Shown piece by piece: positions 1-5,280 of a stretch of DNA of 5,781 nucleotides. The notes beneath the pieces were generated by a model that worked only from the letters and a program-made list of their open reading frames with translations, was not told the origin of the DNA and searched no databases. Source of the DNA: Thermoplasmata archaeon (GTDB taxonomy: Archaea > Thermoplasmatota > Thermoplasmata > Lutacidiplasmatales > UBA184); assembly GCA_030039525.1 (NCBI GenBank), contig JASHVI010000016.1, positions 1 to 5,781 on the forward strand, given 5' to 3'. Position 1 is the stretch's first letter. Each line of letters opens with the position of its first letter. A program made the translations under genes and the position numbers.

Positions 1-625
1 CGGGTCGCGGTCCATCTGGGCCCTCTCGCTGGCGCTGACCGGCTTCTGGGCGGCGGTGTACGATGTCGCGCAGTACTTCGTCCAGTACGCCCGGACCGTC
101 CACCCGGGCTGGGGGTACGGCACCGCGGCCCTCCTAACGGCCGGCGTGGTGGTGATCTCGTTCCCCACCGGTCCGGTCGGCGGGTGGCTCGCCGAGCGCG
201 GGGTGGACCGGCGGCTGCTCGCCGGGCTCCTCGGCGCCGGGGTCGGGCTCGCCGCGCTCGTCGTCCCCTTCGCGTCGCTCGGGCTCTCGGTCCCGGTCCT
301 CCTCGTCCTCGGGGGGCTCGACGGCATGGCGTTCGCGGTCCTCTACCTGATCCCGACCTACCTTCCGGAGAGCGAGGGGCAGGGCCTGGCGCTCGGGGTC
401 GGGGTCGTCAACTCGATCCAGGTCCTCGTCGGGAGCGCCCTCGCCGCGGCGTTCGGCGTGATCGCCGGCGCGTACGGTTTCACGGCCGCCTGGGAGTTCG
501 CGGGCGTGGTGGCGCTCGCGCTCCTCCCGTTCCTACTCCTCGTCGCGCCGAGCCGCGCGCGCCTCCCGGAGCGGCGGCTCCCCGCCGTCCCCCAGGGGGG
601 CGCTCCTACCGGCGACGGGACTTAG
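1..625 (+). CDS. MFS transporter, C-terminal half (partial, runs off left edge)
   Basis: The reading frame is open from base 2 to a TAG at 623-625, giving 207 visible residues. It has about six hydrophobic helices (visible residues roughly 5-25, 38-60, 72-91, 95-118, 129-157, 161-182), which matches helices 7-12 of a 12-helix major facilitator transporter in the cytoplasmic membrane. Between the second and third visible helices sits GGWLAERGVDRR (residues 60-71), a good match to the conserved cytoplasmic MFS loop motif (G-x-L-a-D/E-R-x-G-r-R). The short tail after the last helix is Pro/Arg/Gly-rich and presumably cytoplasmic. The true start lies upstream; the GTG at 56 falls inside the first visible helix and is unlikely to be the start. 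Substrate cannot be told from this half. The 3' end overlaps the convergent pyruvate kinase gene by 20 bases. The MFS assignment is firm; the subfamily is unknown. Confidence 0.85.
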   Translation, partial: GSRSIWALSLALTGFWAAVYDVAQYFVQYARTVHPGWGYGTAALLTAGVVVISFPTGPVGGWLAERGVDRRLLAGLLGAGVGLAALVVPFASLGLSVPVLLVLGGLDGMAFAVLYLIPTYLPESEGQGLALGVGVVNSIQVLVGSALAAAFGVIAGAYGFTAAWEFAGVVALALLPFLLLVAPSRARLPERRLPAVPQGGAPTGDGT

Positions 626-2066
626 CCCGGACCGGAGCGACCCGGGTCGGCTCGGCCTCGACCACGGTGAGCAGGTTCGTGGGGCGGCCCTCGATCGGGT
701 AGCCGGCCGTGAGCACCAGCGGCCGGCGCCGGTTCCCCCCGTCGATCCGCTCCGCGGCGCGGCGGGCCGTCGAGCGGAGGTGGAGGAGGTCGAGGTGGCG
801 GGCGACCCGGACCGGCGTCACCCCCCAGACGAGGGCGAGCCGCCGGAGCGTCTCGGCCTGGGAGGAGAGCGCGATCACCGGCACCCCCGAGCGCCTCGAG
901 CTGACCCAGCGGGCCGTCCGGCCGGAGTGGGTGGGCGTGACGATCGCGCCGGCGGAGAGGTCCTCGGCCAAACGGACCGCCGCGTCGGCCACCGCCTGCT
1001 CGGCCGCCTCGCGCGCGCCGGAGCCGGAGGGGCCGCGCAGGGCCGGGATGAGCCCCGAGGCCTCGGCCCGCCGGGCGATCCGGTCGAGCCAGCCGACGGC
1101 CTCGACCGGGTGATGGCCGATGGCGCTCTCCTCGGAGAGCATGACCGCGTCGGCCCCGTCGATGACGGCGTTCGCGACGTCGGTCGCCTCGGCCCGCGTC
1201 GGCCGCGGCGCGTCGACCATGCTGAGCAGCATCTGCGTGGCGACGATCGAGGGCTTGCCCGCCCGGCGGGCCCGCTCCACGAGCCGCTTCTGCTCGAGGG
1301 CCAGCCGCTCGAGCGGGACCTCGATCCCGAGGTCCCCGCGGGCGACCATGATCCCGTCGCTCTCCGAGAGGATCGCGTCGATGTCCCGGAGCGCCTCGGC
1401 CCGCTCGATCTTCGCGATCCAGCCGACCGGCCCCCGGGACGGCAGCCGGGCCGCGAGCGCCCGGGCCGCCCGGAGATCGCCGGCCTCGCGGACGAAGGAG
1501 AGGGCTACGTAGTCGACGCCGTGGGCGAGGGCGAACGCGAGATCCTCGCGGTCCTTGCTCCCCAGGATCGAAGTCCGCAGCCGGGCGTTCGGCAGGTAGA
1601 CCCCCATGTGGGAGCGGATCGGTCCGCCCTCCACCACCCGAGTGACGATCCCGCCGGCGTCGACGGAGGTCACCCGCAGCTCGACGTCGCCGTCCCCCAG
1701 GAGGACCGGATCGCCCGACCGCGCCGCGCGGGGAAAGTCCGGTATCTCGAGGGTCGCCCGGCCGGGGCCGCCGGGGGCCGTGGATCGATCGAGGCGGAAC
1801 TCGGCGCCGCGCGCGAGGACCGAGGGCGAGGGCGCGATCTCGCCGAGCCGGATCTTCGGTCCCTGGAGGTCGGCGACCACGAAGGTCTCCCGGCCGGCGC
1901 GCGCTCCGGCCGCTCGCGCCGCCTCCAGGAGCTGCCGGTGCGAAGCACGGTCCCCATGGGAGAAGTTGATCCGGAAGCCGTCGGCCCCCCGTCGGATCAT
2001 CGCCCGGAGGATGGCCCGCGTCGAGGAGGCGGGTCCGAGCGTGGCGAGGATCTTGGTCCGCTTCAT
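606..2066 (-). CDS. pyk: Pyruvate kinase
   Basis: This 486-residue protein has the usual length for the family. It would convert phosphoenolpyruvate and ADP to pyruvate and ATP in the last step of glycolysis, in the cytoplasm. The N-terminus TKILATLGPAS (residues 4-14) and FRINFSHGD (31-39) carry the catalytic Arg32, Asn34, Ser36 and His37. GPKIRLG (69-75) begins the B domain (about 72-165). The family signature GWIAKIERAEAL (215-226) gives catalytic Lys219 and metal ligand Glu221. VARGDLGIEVP (241-251) supplies Asp245, and ATQML (276-280) supplies Thr277. RPTRAEATDVANA (288-300) and SEESAIG (311-317) are also typical. The C-terminal domain (about 350-475) includes THSGRTAR. Leu281 stands where Asp or Glu is common. 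The ATG start at 2064-2066 precedes the motif at the expected distance, and there is no Shine-Dalgarno site. The Arg-rich tail overlaps the convergent transporter gene. Confidence 0.97.
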   Translation of the reverse strand: MKRTKILATLGPASSTRAILRAMIRRGADGFRINFSHGDRASHRQLLEAARAAGARAGRETFVVADLQGPKIRLGEIAPSPSVLARGAEFRLDRSTAPGGPGRATLEIPDFPRAARSGDPVLLGDGDVELRVTSVDAGGIVTRVVEGGPIRSHMGVYLPNARLRTSILGSKDREDLAFALAHGVDYVALSFVREAGDLRAARALAARLPSRGPVGWIAKIERAEALRDIDAILSESDGIMVARGDLGIEVPLERLALEQKRLVERARRAGKPSIVATQMLLSMVDAPRPTRAEATDVANAVIDGADAVMLSEESAIGHHPVEAVGWLDRIARRAEASGLIPALRGPSGSGAREAAEQAVADAAVRLAEDLSAGAIVTPTHSGRTARWVSSRRSGVPVIALSSQAETLRRLALVWGVTPVRVARHLDLLHLRSTARRAAERIDGGNRRRPLVLTAGYPIEGRPTNLLTVVEAEPTRVAPVRAKSRRR

Positions 2067-2071
2067 CCTGT

Positions 2072-2088
2072 GCCCGACGAGGTCGGGC
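2072..2088. promoter_or_regulatory. Inverted repeat at the pyruvate kinase transcription/translation start
   Basis: Two perfect 7-base arms (GCCCGAC at 2072-2078 and GTCGGGC at 2082-2088) are separated by three bases and lie 6-22 bases upstream of the pyruvate kinase ATG. The repeat straddles the transcription start predicted from the TATA candidate at 2101-2108. It could be an operator where a dimeric repressor blocks initiation. If transcription starts further upstream, it would instead form a leader hairpin near the start codon. It may also be chance in GC-rich DNA. Confidence 0.4.
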
Positions 2089-2100
2089 CGCTTCCGAGGA

Positions 2101-2108
2101 CCGATATC
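2101..2108 (-). promoter_or_regulatory. Candidate TATA box for pyruvate kinase
   Basis: The only AT-rich patch upstream of the pyruvate kinase ATG reads GGATATCGG on the minus strand, centred near 2105. An archaeal TATA box places transcription start about 24-28 bases downstream, near 2078-2082, giving a leader of roughly 12-16 bases. The start point is inferred from spacing only. Confidence 0.5.
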
Positions 2109-2173
2109 CCTCGCGACCCCCGGCGCTCCGGCGCCGTCGGGAGCTCCATGCGCCCGTCCAGACGGGGGAGGTC

Positions 2174-2180
2174 CTTATCG
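2174..2180 (+). promoter_or_regulatory. Candidate TATA box for tRNA-Gln
   Basis: CTTATCG, centred near 2177, is an AT-richer patch in GC-rich sequence. It lies about 28 bases before the first base of the tRNA, close to the archaeal TATA-to-start distance. This supports transcription starting at or next to the mature 5' end. It is assigned by spacing and composition only. Confidence 0.5.
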
Positions 2181-2204
2181 GGGAGGTTCGTCGTCTCGGG
2201 CCTT

Positions 2205-2277
2205 AGGCCCGTGGTGTAGCGGCCAAGCATGCTGGCCTTTGGAGCCGGCGACAGCGGTTCGAATCCGCTCGGGCCTA
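2205..2277 (+). tRNA. tRNA-Gln (anticodon TTG)
   Basis: These 73 bases fold as a complete cloverleaf. The acceptor stem AGGCCCG/CGGGCCT (2205-2211 with 2270-2276) has seven pairs, followed by discriminator A2277. The D stem is 2214-2217/2227-2230 with two G-U pairs, and the loop contains GG (2221-2222). The anticodon stem is 2232-2236/2244-2248 with one U-G pair and loop CTTTGGA, placing anticodon TTG at 2239-2241. The variable loop has four bases. The T stem is 2253-2257/2265-2269 with loop TTCGAAT. There is no intron, and the following bases (CCT) do not encode CCA, so the tail must be added enzymatically. The A1-U72 pair fits archaeal tRNA-Gln, which in archaea is generally charged with Glu and then amidated by GatDE. 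No run of T follows immediately to mark a terminator. Confidence 0.97.
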
Positions 2278-2318
2278 CCTTCGAGGGGGGGGCGTCCCAC
2301 ACACCGAGACCCAGTCCG

Positions 2319-2336
2319 GGAGGGGGCGCCCCCTCC
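2319..2336. repeat. 18-base perfect palindrome downstream of tRNA-Gln
   Basis: The sequence reads the same on both strands for 18 bases, with arms GGAGGGGGC and GCCCCCTCC and no spacer. It begins 42 bases after the tRNA. As RNA it could form a seven-pair stem with a GCGC loop; as DNA it could bind a dimeric protein. There is no T tract, so a conventional terminator is not supported. Confidence 0.55.
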
Positions 2337-2443
2337 ATCCTCTCTCACGCGTAGTAGGCCCGCCGCACGCGGCCCGTAGCCGCAGCCTTCGCTGCCGGAG
2401 GGCTCTCGTACCACGTCATCGCGGGGGGGTCAGAGACTGCCGA

Positions 2444-2538
2444 GCGGGGCGTGCCGTTAGCGACGGCCCCCGCCAAAGACCCGAGCACCGTGCATCGGGC
2501 GGCCACCCTCACCGCGGGCGGTGCGCCGGGCGACCGGC
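2444..2538. other. Cluster of four adjacent hairpins (possible structured RNA or 3' UTR)
   Basis: Four inverted repeats follow one another. The first, 2444-2473, pairs GCGGGG with CCCCGC and GCCGT with ACGGC around a five-base loop with a three-base bulge. The second, 2480-2499, pairs CCCGA with TCGGG and GCA with TGC, with one bulged A. The third, 2510-2523, pairs CACCGC with GCGGTG. The fourth, 2525-2538, pairs GCCGG with CCGGC around a four-base loop. They begin just 3' of the propeller gene's stop on the minus strand, so they may form a structured 3' UTR or transcript end, or belong to an independent small RNA on either strand. The shorter stems could be chance at this GC content. Confidence 0.35.
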
Positions 2539-2541
2539 GGT

Positions 2542-3594
2542 CTACTTCAGTAGGTACGCGCGGTCCGTGGCATCGTCGACCATGTACACCGAGCCGGTCG
2601 CTGCGTCATAGACCAACCCGTGGGGAACGGTGCCGGAGATCGATATCGTCCGGACGAGGGTCTCGTTCAGGAATTCCGCCACACGGCCCGAGGTGCCGAG
2701 CGCAACGTACATGCGACCGTCCGCAGGAGAGTACGCGAGCCCGCCTCCGCCCCCGCCCGAAGCGAGCCTCAGGTTGTACGCGACCGAGCCGTTCGCCTGC
2801 AGCAGGAGCAGTCGAGGCCCGTCGTACACATAGATCAGCCCATCGAGCGGGTCGTACGCCGCCGCTCCGACCCCGCTCTTGGGCAGGGAGACGTTGGTCT
2901 CAGGGGACCCAATCGGCGAGCTGGCATTCGAGACGATCGTCAGCGAGTTGGACGAGACATCCGCGATGAGCAGGGAATTCGCGCCCGGATCGAACGAGAC
3001 CACATTGGGCAAGCTCGGGGTCGGGACGCTTCCAACCACCGTGGTCCCATTGATCAGGGTGACGTTGTTCGCGGTCTGCTCGGCCACGGCCATCTCCCCG
3101 TCGCTCGGGTCATAGGCGATCCCCGCCGGATTGGAGAACCAACGTCCCGCCAGGGTCGAAGTGACGCGGGTCCCGTTGAGCAGGTAGACGACGTCCCGGC
3201 ACGAGTCGGTGACGTACACGATCCCGGAACGGGGGTCATAGGCGGCTCCGGACGGACACGAGCCGCCGCCGGTCCGAACGGAGGCCACGAGGTCGCACTT
3301 CCCCCGAAGAATGGTGACGTTTCCGTTGCCTCGCCGCGGACTCCCATAGTTCGGCACGTAGACCCACTTGCGCGCCGAGTCGTACGTCGGCAGCTGGGGG
3401 AGGGAGCCCACCGGGCAGCTCTTCGGCGTCGAGCTCGCTGACGGAGCGATCGCGGTCGAGAGTCCGAGTCCGCTCCCCACCAGGAGGAAGCCCAAGGACA
3501 CGACCCCAGCCTCGATCAGCCTCGTCGCCAGAAGCCTCCGGGACGAGCGGGATCCCGAGGCGAGCGACCTCCGATGGCGTGTCTTGTCGGACAC
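2542..3594 (-). CDS. Secreted or membrane-anchored seven-bladed beta-propeller protein (YncE/NHL-like)
   Basis: This 350-residue protein begins with about 25 basic, Ser/Arg-rich residues, then a hydrophobic segment (about 29-50) ending in an AIA-P sequence. That is a Sec signal peptide or an uncleaved N-terminal anchor, so the rest should lie outside the cell. Seven repeats follow, each with a Y/F-D-P-x-x-G-x-x-Y-V type strand; the Tyr/Phe-Asp step falls at 71-72, 119-120, 161-162, 201-202, 247-248, 288-289 (Ser in place of Asp) and 329-330. The 40-48 residue spacing predicts a seven-bladed propeller. Eight N-x-S/T sequons (Asn92, 140, 177, 182, 223, 234, 268, 310) suggest surface N-glycosylation. 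Cys60, 100, 113 and 132 could form disulfides. The start is GTG with GGGAGG seven bases upstream. Ligand and role are unknown; such proteins often mediate binding rather than catalysis. Confidence 0.85.
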   Translation of the reverse strand: MSDKTRHRRSLASGSRSSRRLLATRLIEAGVVSLGFLLVGSGLGLSTAIAPSASSTPKSCPVGSLPQLPTYDSARKWVYVPNYGSPRRGNGNVTILRGKCDLVASVRTGGGSCPSGAAYDPRSGIVYVTDSCRDVVYLLNGTRVTSTLAGRWFSNPAGIAYDPSDGEMAVAEQTANNVTLINGTTVVGSVPTPSLPNVVSFDPGANSLLIADVSSNSLTIVSNASSPIGSPETNVSLPKSGVGAAAYDPLDGLIYVYDGPRLLLLQANGSVAYNLRLASGGGGGGLAYSPADGRMYVALGTSGRVAEFLNETLVRTISISGTVPHGLVYDAATGSVYMVDDATDRAYLLK

Positions 3595-3601
3595 GACCCC
3601 G

Positions 3602-3607
3602 CCTCCC
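3602..3607 (-). promoter_or_regulatory. Shine-Dalgarno site deciding the propeller GTG start
   Basis: On the minus strand GGGAGG lies seven bases before the GTG at 3592-3594, the usual spacing for ribosome binding. There is no ATG nearby in frame, so this site supports the GTG start and the basic N-terminal extension. It is the only clear Shine-Dalgarno motif in the window. Confidence 0.65.
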
Positions 3608-3627
3608 GAGGGCGAACTCCAGAACCC

Positions 3628-3634
3628 TACTTAA
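3628..3634 (-). promoter_or_regulatory. Candidate TATA box for the propeller gene
   Basis: TTAAGTA on the minus strand is the most AT-rich patch in the 127-base gap upstream of the propeller gene. It would place transcription start near 3605, about 11 bases before the GTG. That puts the GGGAGG site at the very 5' end of the message, so the box or the start point may be shifted by a few bases. Confidence 0.5.
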
Positions 3635-3683
3635 CCCGGGCCAGTTGTGGCGCGACGGGATCTGCGGAGGCCGGCCGAGCGGT

Positions 3684-3698
3684 CGGGCGCGTCGCCCG
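3684..3698. repeat. Hairpin just 3' of the uncharacterised gene
   Basis: Perfect six-base arms CGGGCG and CGCCCG flank a three-base loop. On the minus strand it begins 23 bases after the stop of the gene at 3722-4216, so it could stabilise or end that transcript. There is no T tract after it, and short GC-only stems are expected by chance here. Confidence 0.3.
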
Positions 3699-3721
3699 GA
3701 AGATTCCAAGCGGTCTACGGC

Positions 3722-4216
3722 CTAGCCGGCGCGGCTCACCGAGGTCCATACCGCGTCCGCGTGGAGCGTGGCCGAGGCCTTGGCGGATCCGGTGGCATCC
3801 GCCCGGGTCTCGACGATCAACCGCGCGAGAACGTCGTACGACCTCCCGCCCGTCAACGGGCTGCTCGCCCCGAAGGTCGTCCCGACCGTCACGGTACGAT
3901 CGCCGTCGAGGTGCTTCTGGCGCGTGCGACTGCCGCTGCACTGGATCCCTTGCTTGTCGTAGAACACGAGCTGTTGACCGAGGACCCGGGACCGGATCTG
4001 GGTGGAGGTACCGGCCTCGCGGAGGTCGATGGTCGGCCAGATCCGGGTGCTCGCCGACGAGGAACCGCTTCCTCCCAGGCACTTCGCGACCGCGATCGAG
4101 TGGAGGTTGACCGTCCCGTTCGTGGTCAGCTTCCAGCACTCGTTCGATTGCGCTCGAAAGCATCCGGACCTGCCGGGTCCGATCAGGAAGCTGCCCGCGA
4201 TCTCGAGCCGCCCCAC
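3722..4216 (-). CDS. Uncharacterised 164-residue protein, predicted beta-rich
   Basis: I do not recognise a named family. The frame is chosen over the alternatives because its composition is protein-like: alternating hydrophobic and polar stretches, moderate charge, aromatic residues, and none of the Arg/Pro/Gly excess seen in the overlapping frames. Strand-like segments include residues 32-44, 72-86, 106-114 and 127-137. The C-terminal part has a Y-x-V-x-A-R-x-x-V-E-T-R-A-D-A pattern followed by Ala/Ser-rich sequence and ends WTSVSRAG, reminiscent of a beta-sandwich domain of surface proteins. Four cysteines (19, 27, 46, 93) and one sequon (Asn33) also fit an exported protein, yet there is no signal peptide or membrane segment. 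The start is GTG at 4214-4216, the first possible start after an in-frame stop, 26 bases from a TATA candidate, suggesting a leaderless message. It may be a truncated copy. Confidence 0.65.
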   Translation of the reverse strand: MGRLEIAGSFLIGPGRSGCFRAQSNECWKLTTNGTVNLHSIAVAKCLGGSGSSSASTRIWPTIDLREAGTSTQIRSRVLGQQLVFYDKQGIQCSGSRTRQKHLDGDRTVTVGTTFGASSPLTGGRSYDVLARLIVETRADATGSAKASATLHADAVWTSVSRAG

Positions 4217-4237
4217 CGGGTAGGCCGCGATCGATCA

Positions 4238-4245
4238 CTCGATAG
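4238..4245 (-). promoter_or_regulatory. Candidate TATA box giving a leaderless mRNA
   Basis: CTATCGAG on the minus strand, centred near 4242, lies about 26 bases before the GTG at 4214-4216. That is the archaeal TATA-to-transcription-start distance, so the message would begin at or next to the start codon. This independently supports the chosen start. Confidence 0.45.
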
Positions 4246-4303
4246 ACATCCCTCGCTCGCCGATTGGATCCCGTCGCAGGAGAGGGGGCGCACCCTGCCC
4301 CGA

Positions 4304-4317
4304 TCCCGCGCGCGGGA
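4304..4317. repeat. 14-base perfect palindrome between dienelactone hydrolase and the uncharacterised gene
   Basis: Arms TCCCGCG and CGCGGGA meet without a spacer, centred on alternating CG steps. It lies 72 bases 3' of the dienelactone hydrolase stop and about 60 bases upstream of the next gene's TATA candidate. It could be a protein-binding site or part of a transcript end; no T tract is present. Confidence 0.4.
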
Positions 4318-4388
4318 CGACGGCCTTCCTCTCGACGAGTTGCGAGGGAGCCGGCGGGGGGGCGTCGCGCCGAGTGGACGCCGCCCGG

Positions 4389-5213
4389 TCAGCCTACGGG
4401 GCCGAGGGTCTTCGCGTAGAACGCGAGCACGCGCTGCCAGGCGTCCTTCGCGCTGGCCTCGTGGTACATCGGAGCCCGCGTATCGTTGAAGAAGGCGTGA
4501 CGGGCCCCGGGGTACACGTGGGACTCGAACGAGACCCCGGCCTTTCCCATCGCCTCGGCCAACGAGGGGACGGTGCCGGTGATCCCGGGGTCCTCTCCGC
4601 CGTACAGCCCGAGGACCGAGGCCCGGATCCGGGGTACGTCCTCGAGGGGCGGGTTCTGGCCGTAGAAGATGACCGCGGCGCGGAGCATCGGATCGACGGT
4701 CGCCAGCCGGGCCGACATGGCGCCGCCGAAGCAGAAGCCGACGGACCCGACCCGGTTCCGATCGACCTCGGGGAGGCCTCGGAGGTGGTCGGCGACCGCC
4801 TTCAGGTCCTGCGCGAAGCCGGCCTGGACCGGCGGGCTGGACACCATGCCGAACGCCTCGAGGATCGGGCGCCGCTCGGGAGGCTGCGAGGCCGCGAACG
4901 CGGCCAGTTTGGAGGGGTCTCGGCGCAGTTCCGGCGGCGCCTGCGCGAAGGCCTGCATCGCGAGGCCGATGTTCTCCGGGGTCAGCGTCGCCTGGAGCGG
5001 GCCGGTGAAGAGGTTCGGGGCCGCCGCGACGTACCCTTGGCCGGCGAATCGCCGGGCGACGTCCTGCATGTGCCCGTCGACGCCGAAGATCTCGTGCACG
5101 ACGACGACCGCCGGGGCCGGCTTCCCCCGCCCCGCCGGGAAGGCGAGAAAGCAATCGATCGATCGGCTGGGGGTCCGGATCGACACCTCACGCTCTGATA
5201 CCGTCATGTCCAC
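4389..5213 (-). CDS. Dienelactone hydrolase family protein (alpha/beta hydrolase)
   Basis: This 274-residue cytoplasmic alpha/beta hydrolase shows the dienelactone hydrolase pattern. A strand ending VVVVHEIFG (residues 36-44) supplies Glu41. The nucleophile elbow GFCFGG (159-164) has Cys161 in place of the usual Ser. The triad Asp is probably Asp208 in GGEDPG, and the His is His239 in GARHAFFND. The family cleaves lactones and esters; the classical enzyme opens dienelactone to maleylacetate in chloroaromatic breakdown, but most members have other or unknown substrates. It is longer than the classical enzyme (about 236 residues) because of an extra helical segment (about 75-135) between the oxyanion region and the nucleophile, likely a cap over the active site. 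GTG at 5211-5213 gives 274 residues; ATG at 5205-5207, two codons in, is equally plausible. No Shine-Dalgarno motif is seen. Substrate is unknown. Confidence 0.93.
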   Translation of the reverse strand: MDMTVSEREVSIRTPSRSIDCFLAFPAGRGKPAPAVVVVHEIFGVDGHMQDVARRFAGQGYVAAAPNLFTGPLQATLTPENIGLAMQAFAQAPPELRRDPSKLAAFAASQPPERRPILEAFGMVSSPPVQAGFAQDLKAVADHLRGLPEVDRNRVGSVGFCFGGAMSARLATVDPMLRAAVIFYGQNPPLEDVPRIRASVLGLYGGEDPGITGTVPSLAEAMGKAGVSFESHVYPGARHAFFNDTRAPMYHEASAKDAWQRVLAFYAKTLGPVG

Positions 5214-5252
5214 GCGACCGAACGCTCCGGTCGGCCGAGCCGACCCGTCGGG

Positions 5253-5262
5253 GCTTGTAAGC
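5253..5262 (-). promoter_or_regulatory. Candidate TATA box for dienelactone hydrolase
   Basis: GCTTACAAGC on the minus strand is the AT-richest patch upstream of the hydrolase. It would start transcription near 5232, giving a leader of roughly 18-25 bases. The assignment rests on composition and spacing alone. Confidence 0.4.
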
Positions 5263-5280
5263 GACGCGCCCCCGCCCGTG

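Larger units (their letters stand above)
2278..2541. other. Gene-free stretch between tRNA-Gln and the propeller gene
   Basis: No reading frame here has protein-like composition or family motifs; open frames on either strand are Arg/Gly/Pro-rich shadows. The stretch holds the palindrome at 2319-2336, a small hairpin at 2382-2395 (GCAGC, loop CTTC, GCTGC), and the hairpin run at 2444-2538. I saw no second tRNA and none of the conserved motifs of RNase P or SRP RNA. Confidence 0.6.

Noticed and set aside
780..2219. A 479-codon plus-strand open frame, plus shorter ones at 709-1113, 1120-1512 and 1606-2379
   Set aside because: They are antisense to the pyruvate kinase gene, which has complete family motifs. 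Their composition is almost entirely Arg, Gly, Pro, Asp and Ala, typical of shadow frames in GC-rich DNA.
2063..2338. A 91-codon minus-strand open frame across the tRNA gene (and 2175-2414 in another frame)
   Set aside because: Its middle part, including SGFEPLSPAPKASML, is simply the antisense translation of the tRNA-Gln gene, a well-known source of spurious protein entries.
2278..2541. A known large RNA (RNase P or SRP RNA) in the gene-free stretch
   Set aside because: I could not find the conserved motifs of either RNA on either strand.
2451..3441. Plus-strand open frames at 2451-2969 and 2620-3441
   Set aside because: They are antisense to the propeller gene, lack motifs and are Arg-rich; the propeller frame has seven clear repeats.
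3523..3540. A twin-arginine (Tat) export motif, SRRLLA, in the propeller N-terminus
   Set aside because: Arg25 and Glu28 separate the RR pair from the hydrophobic core and the consensus F-L-K is missing, so a Sec signal or simple anchor is more likely.
3627..4238. A 203-codon minus-strand frame overlapping the uncharacterised gene, and 3574-4110 and 3647-4489 on the plus strand
   Set aside because: All are dominated by Arg/Pro/Gly/Asp with no hydrophobic pattern; the 164-residue frame is much more protein-like and has a well-placed TATA candidate.
4235..4249. A tiny reading frame ATG-TCT-ATC-GAG-TGA in frame with and just upstream of the uncharacterised gene, suggesting TGA readthrough or a leader peptide
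   Set aside because: It lies over and upstream of the TATA candidate, so it is probably not transcribed with the gene, and the codons before it give no signal peptide or conserved sequence.
4183..5154. A 323-codon minus-strand frame, and plus-strand frames at 4374-5198 and 4669-5646
   Set aside because: They overlap the dienelactone hydrolase gene, whose catalytic motifs are intact, and have shadow-frame composition.
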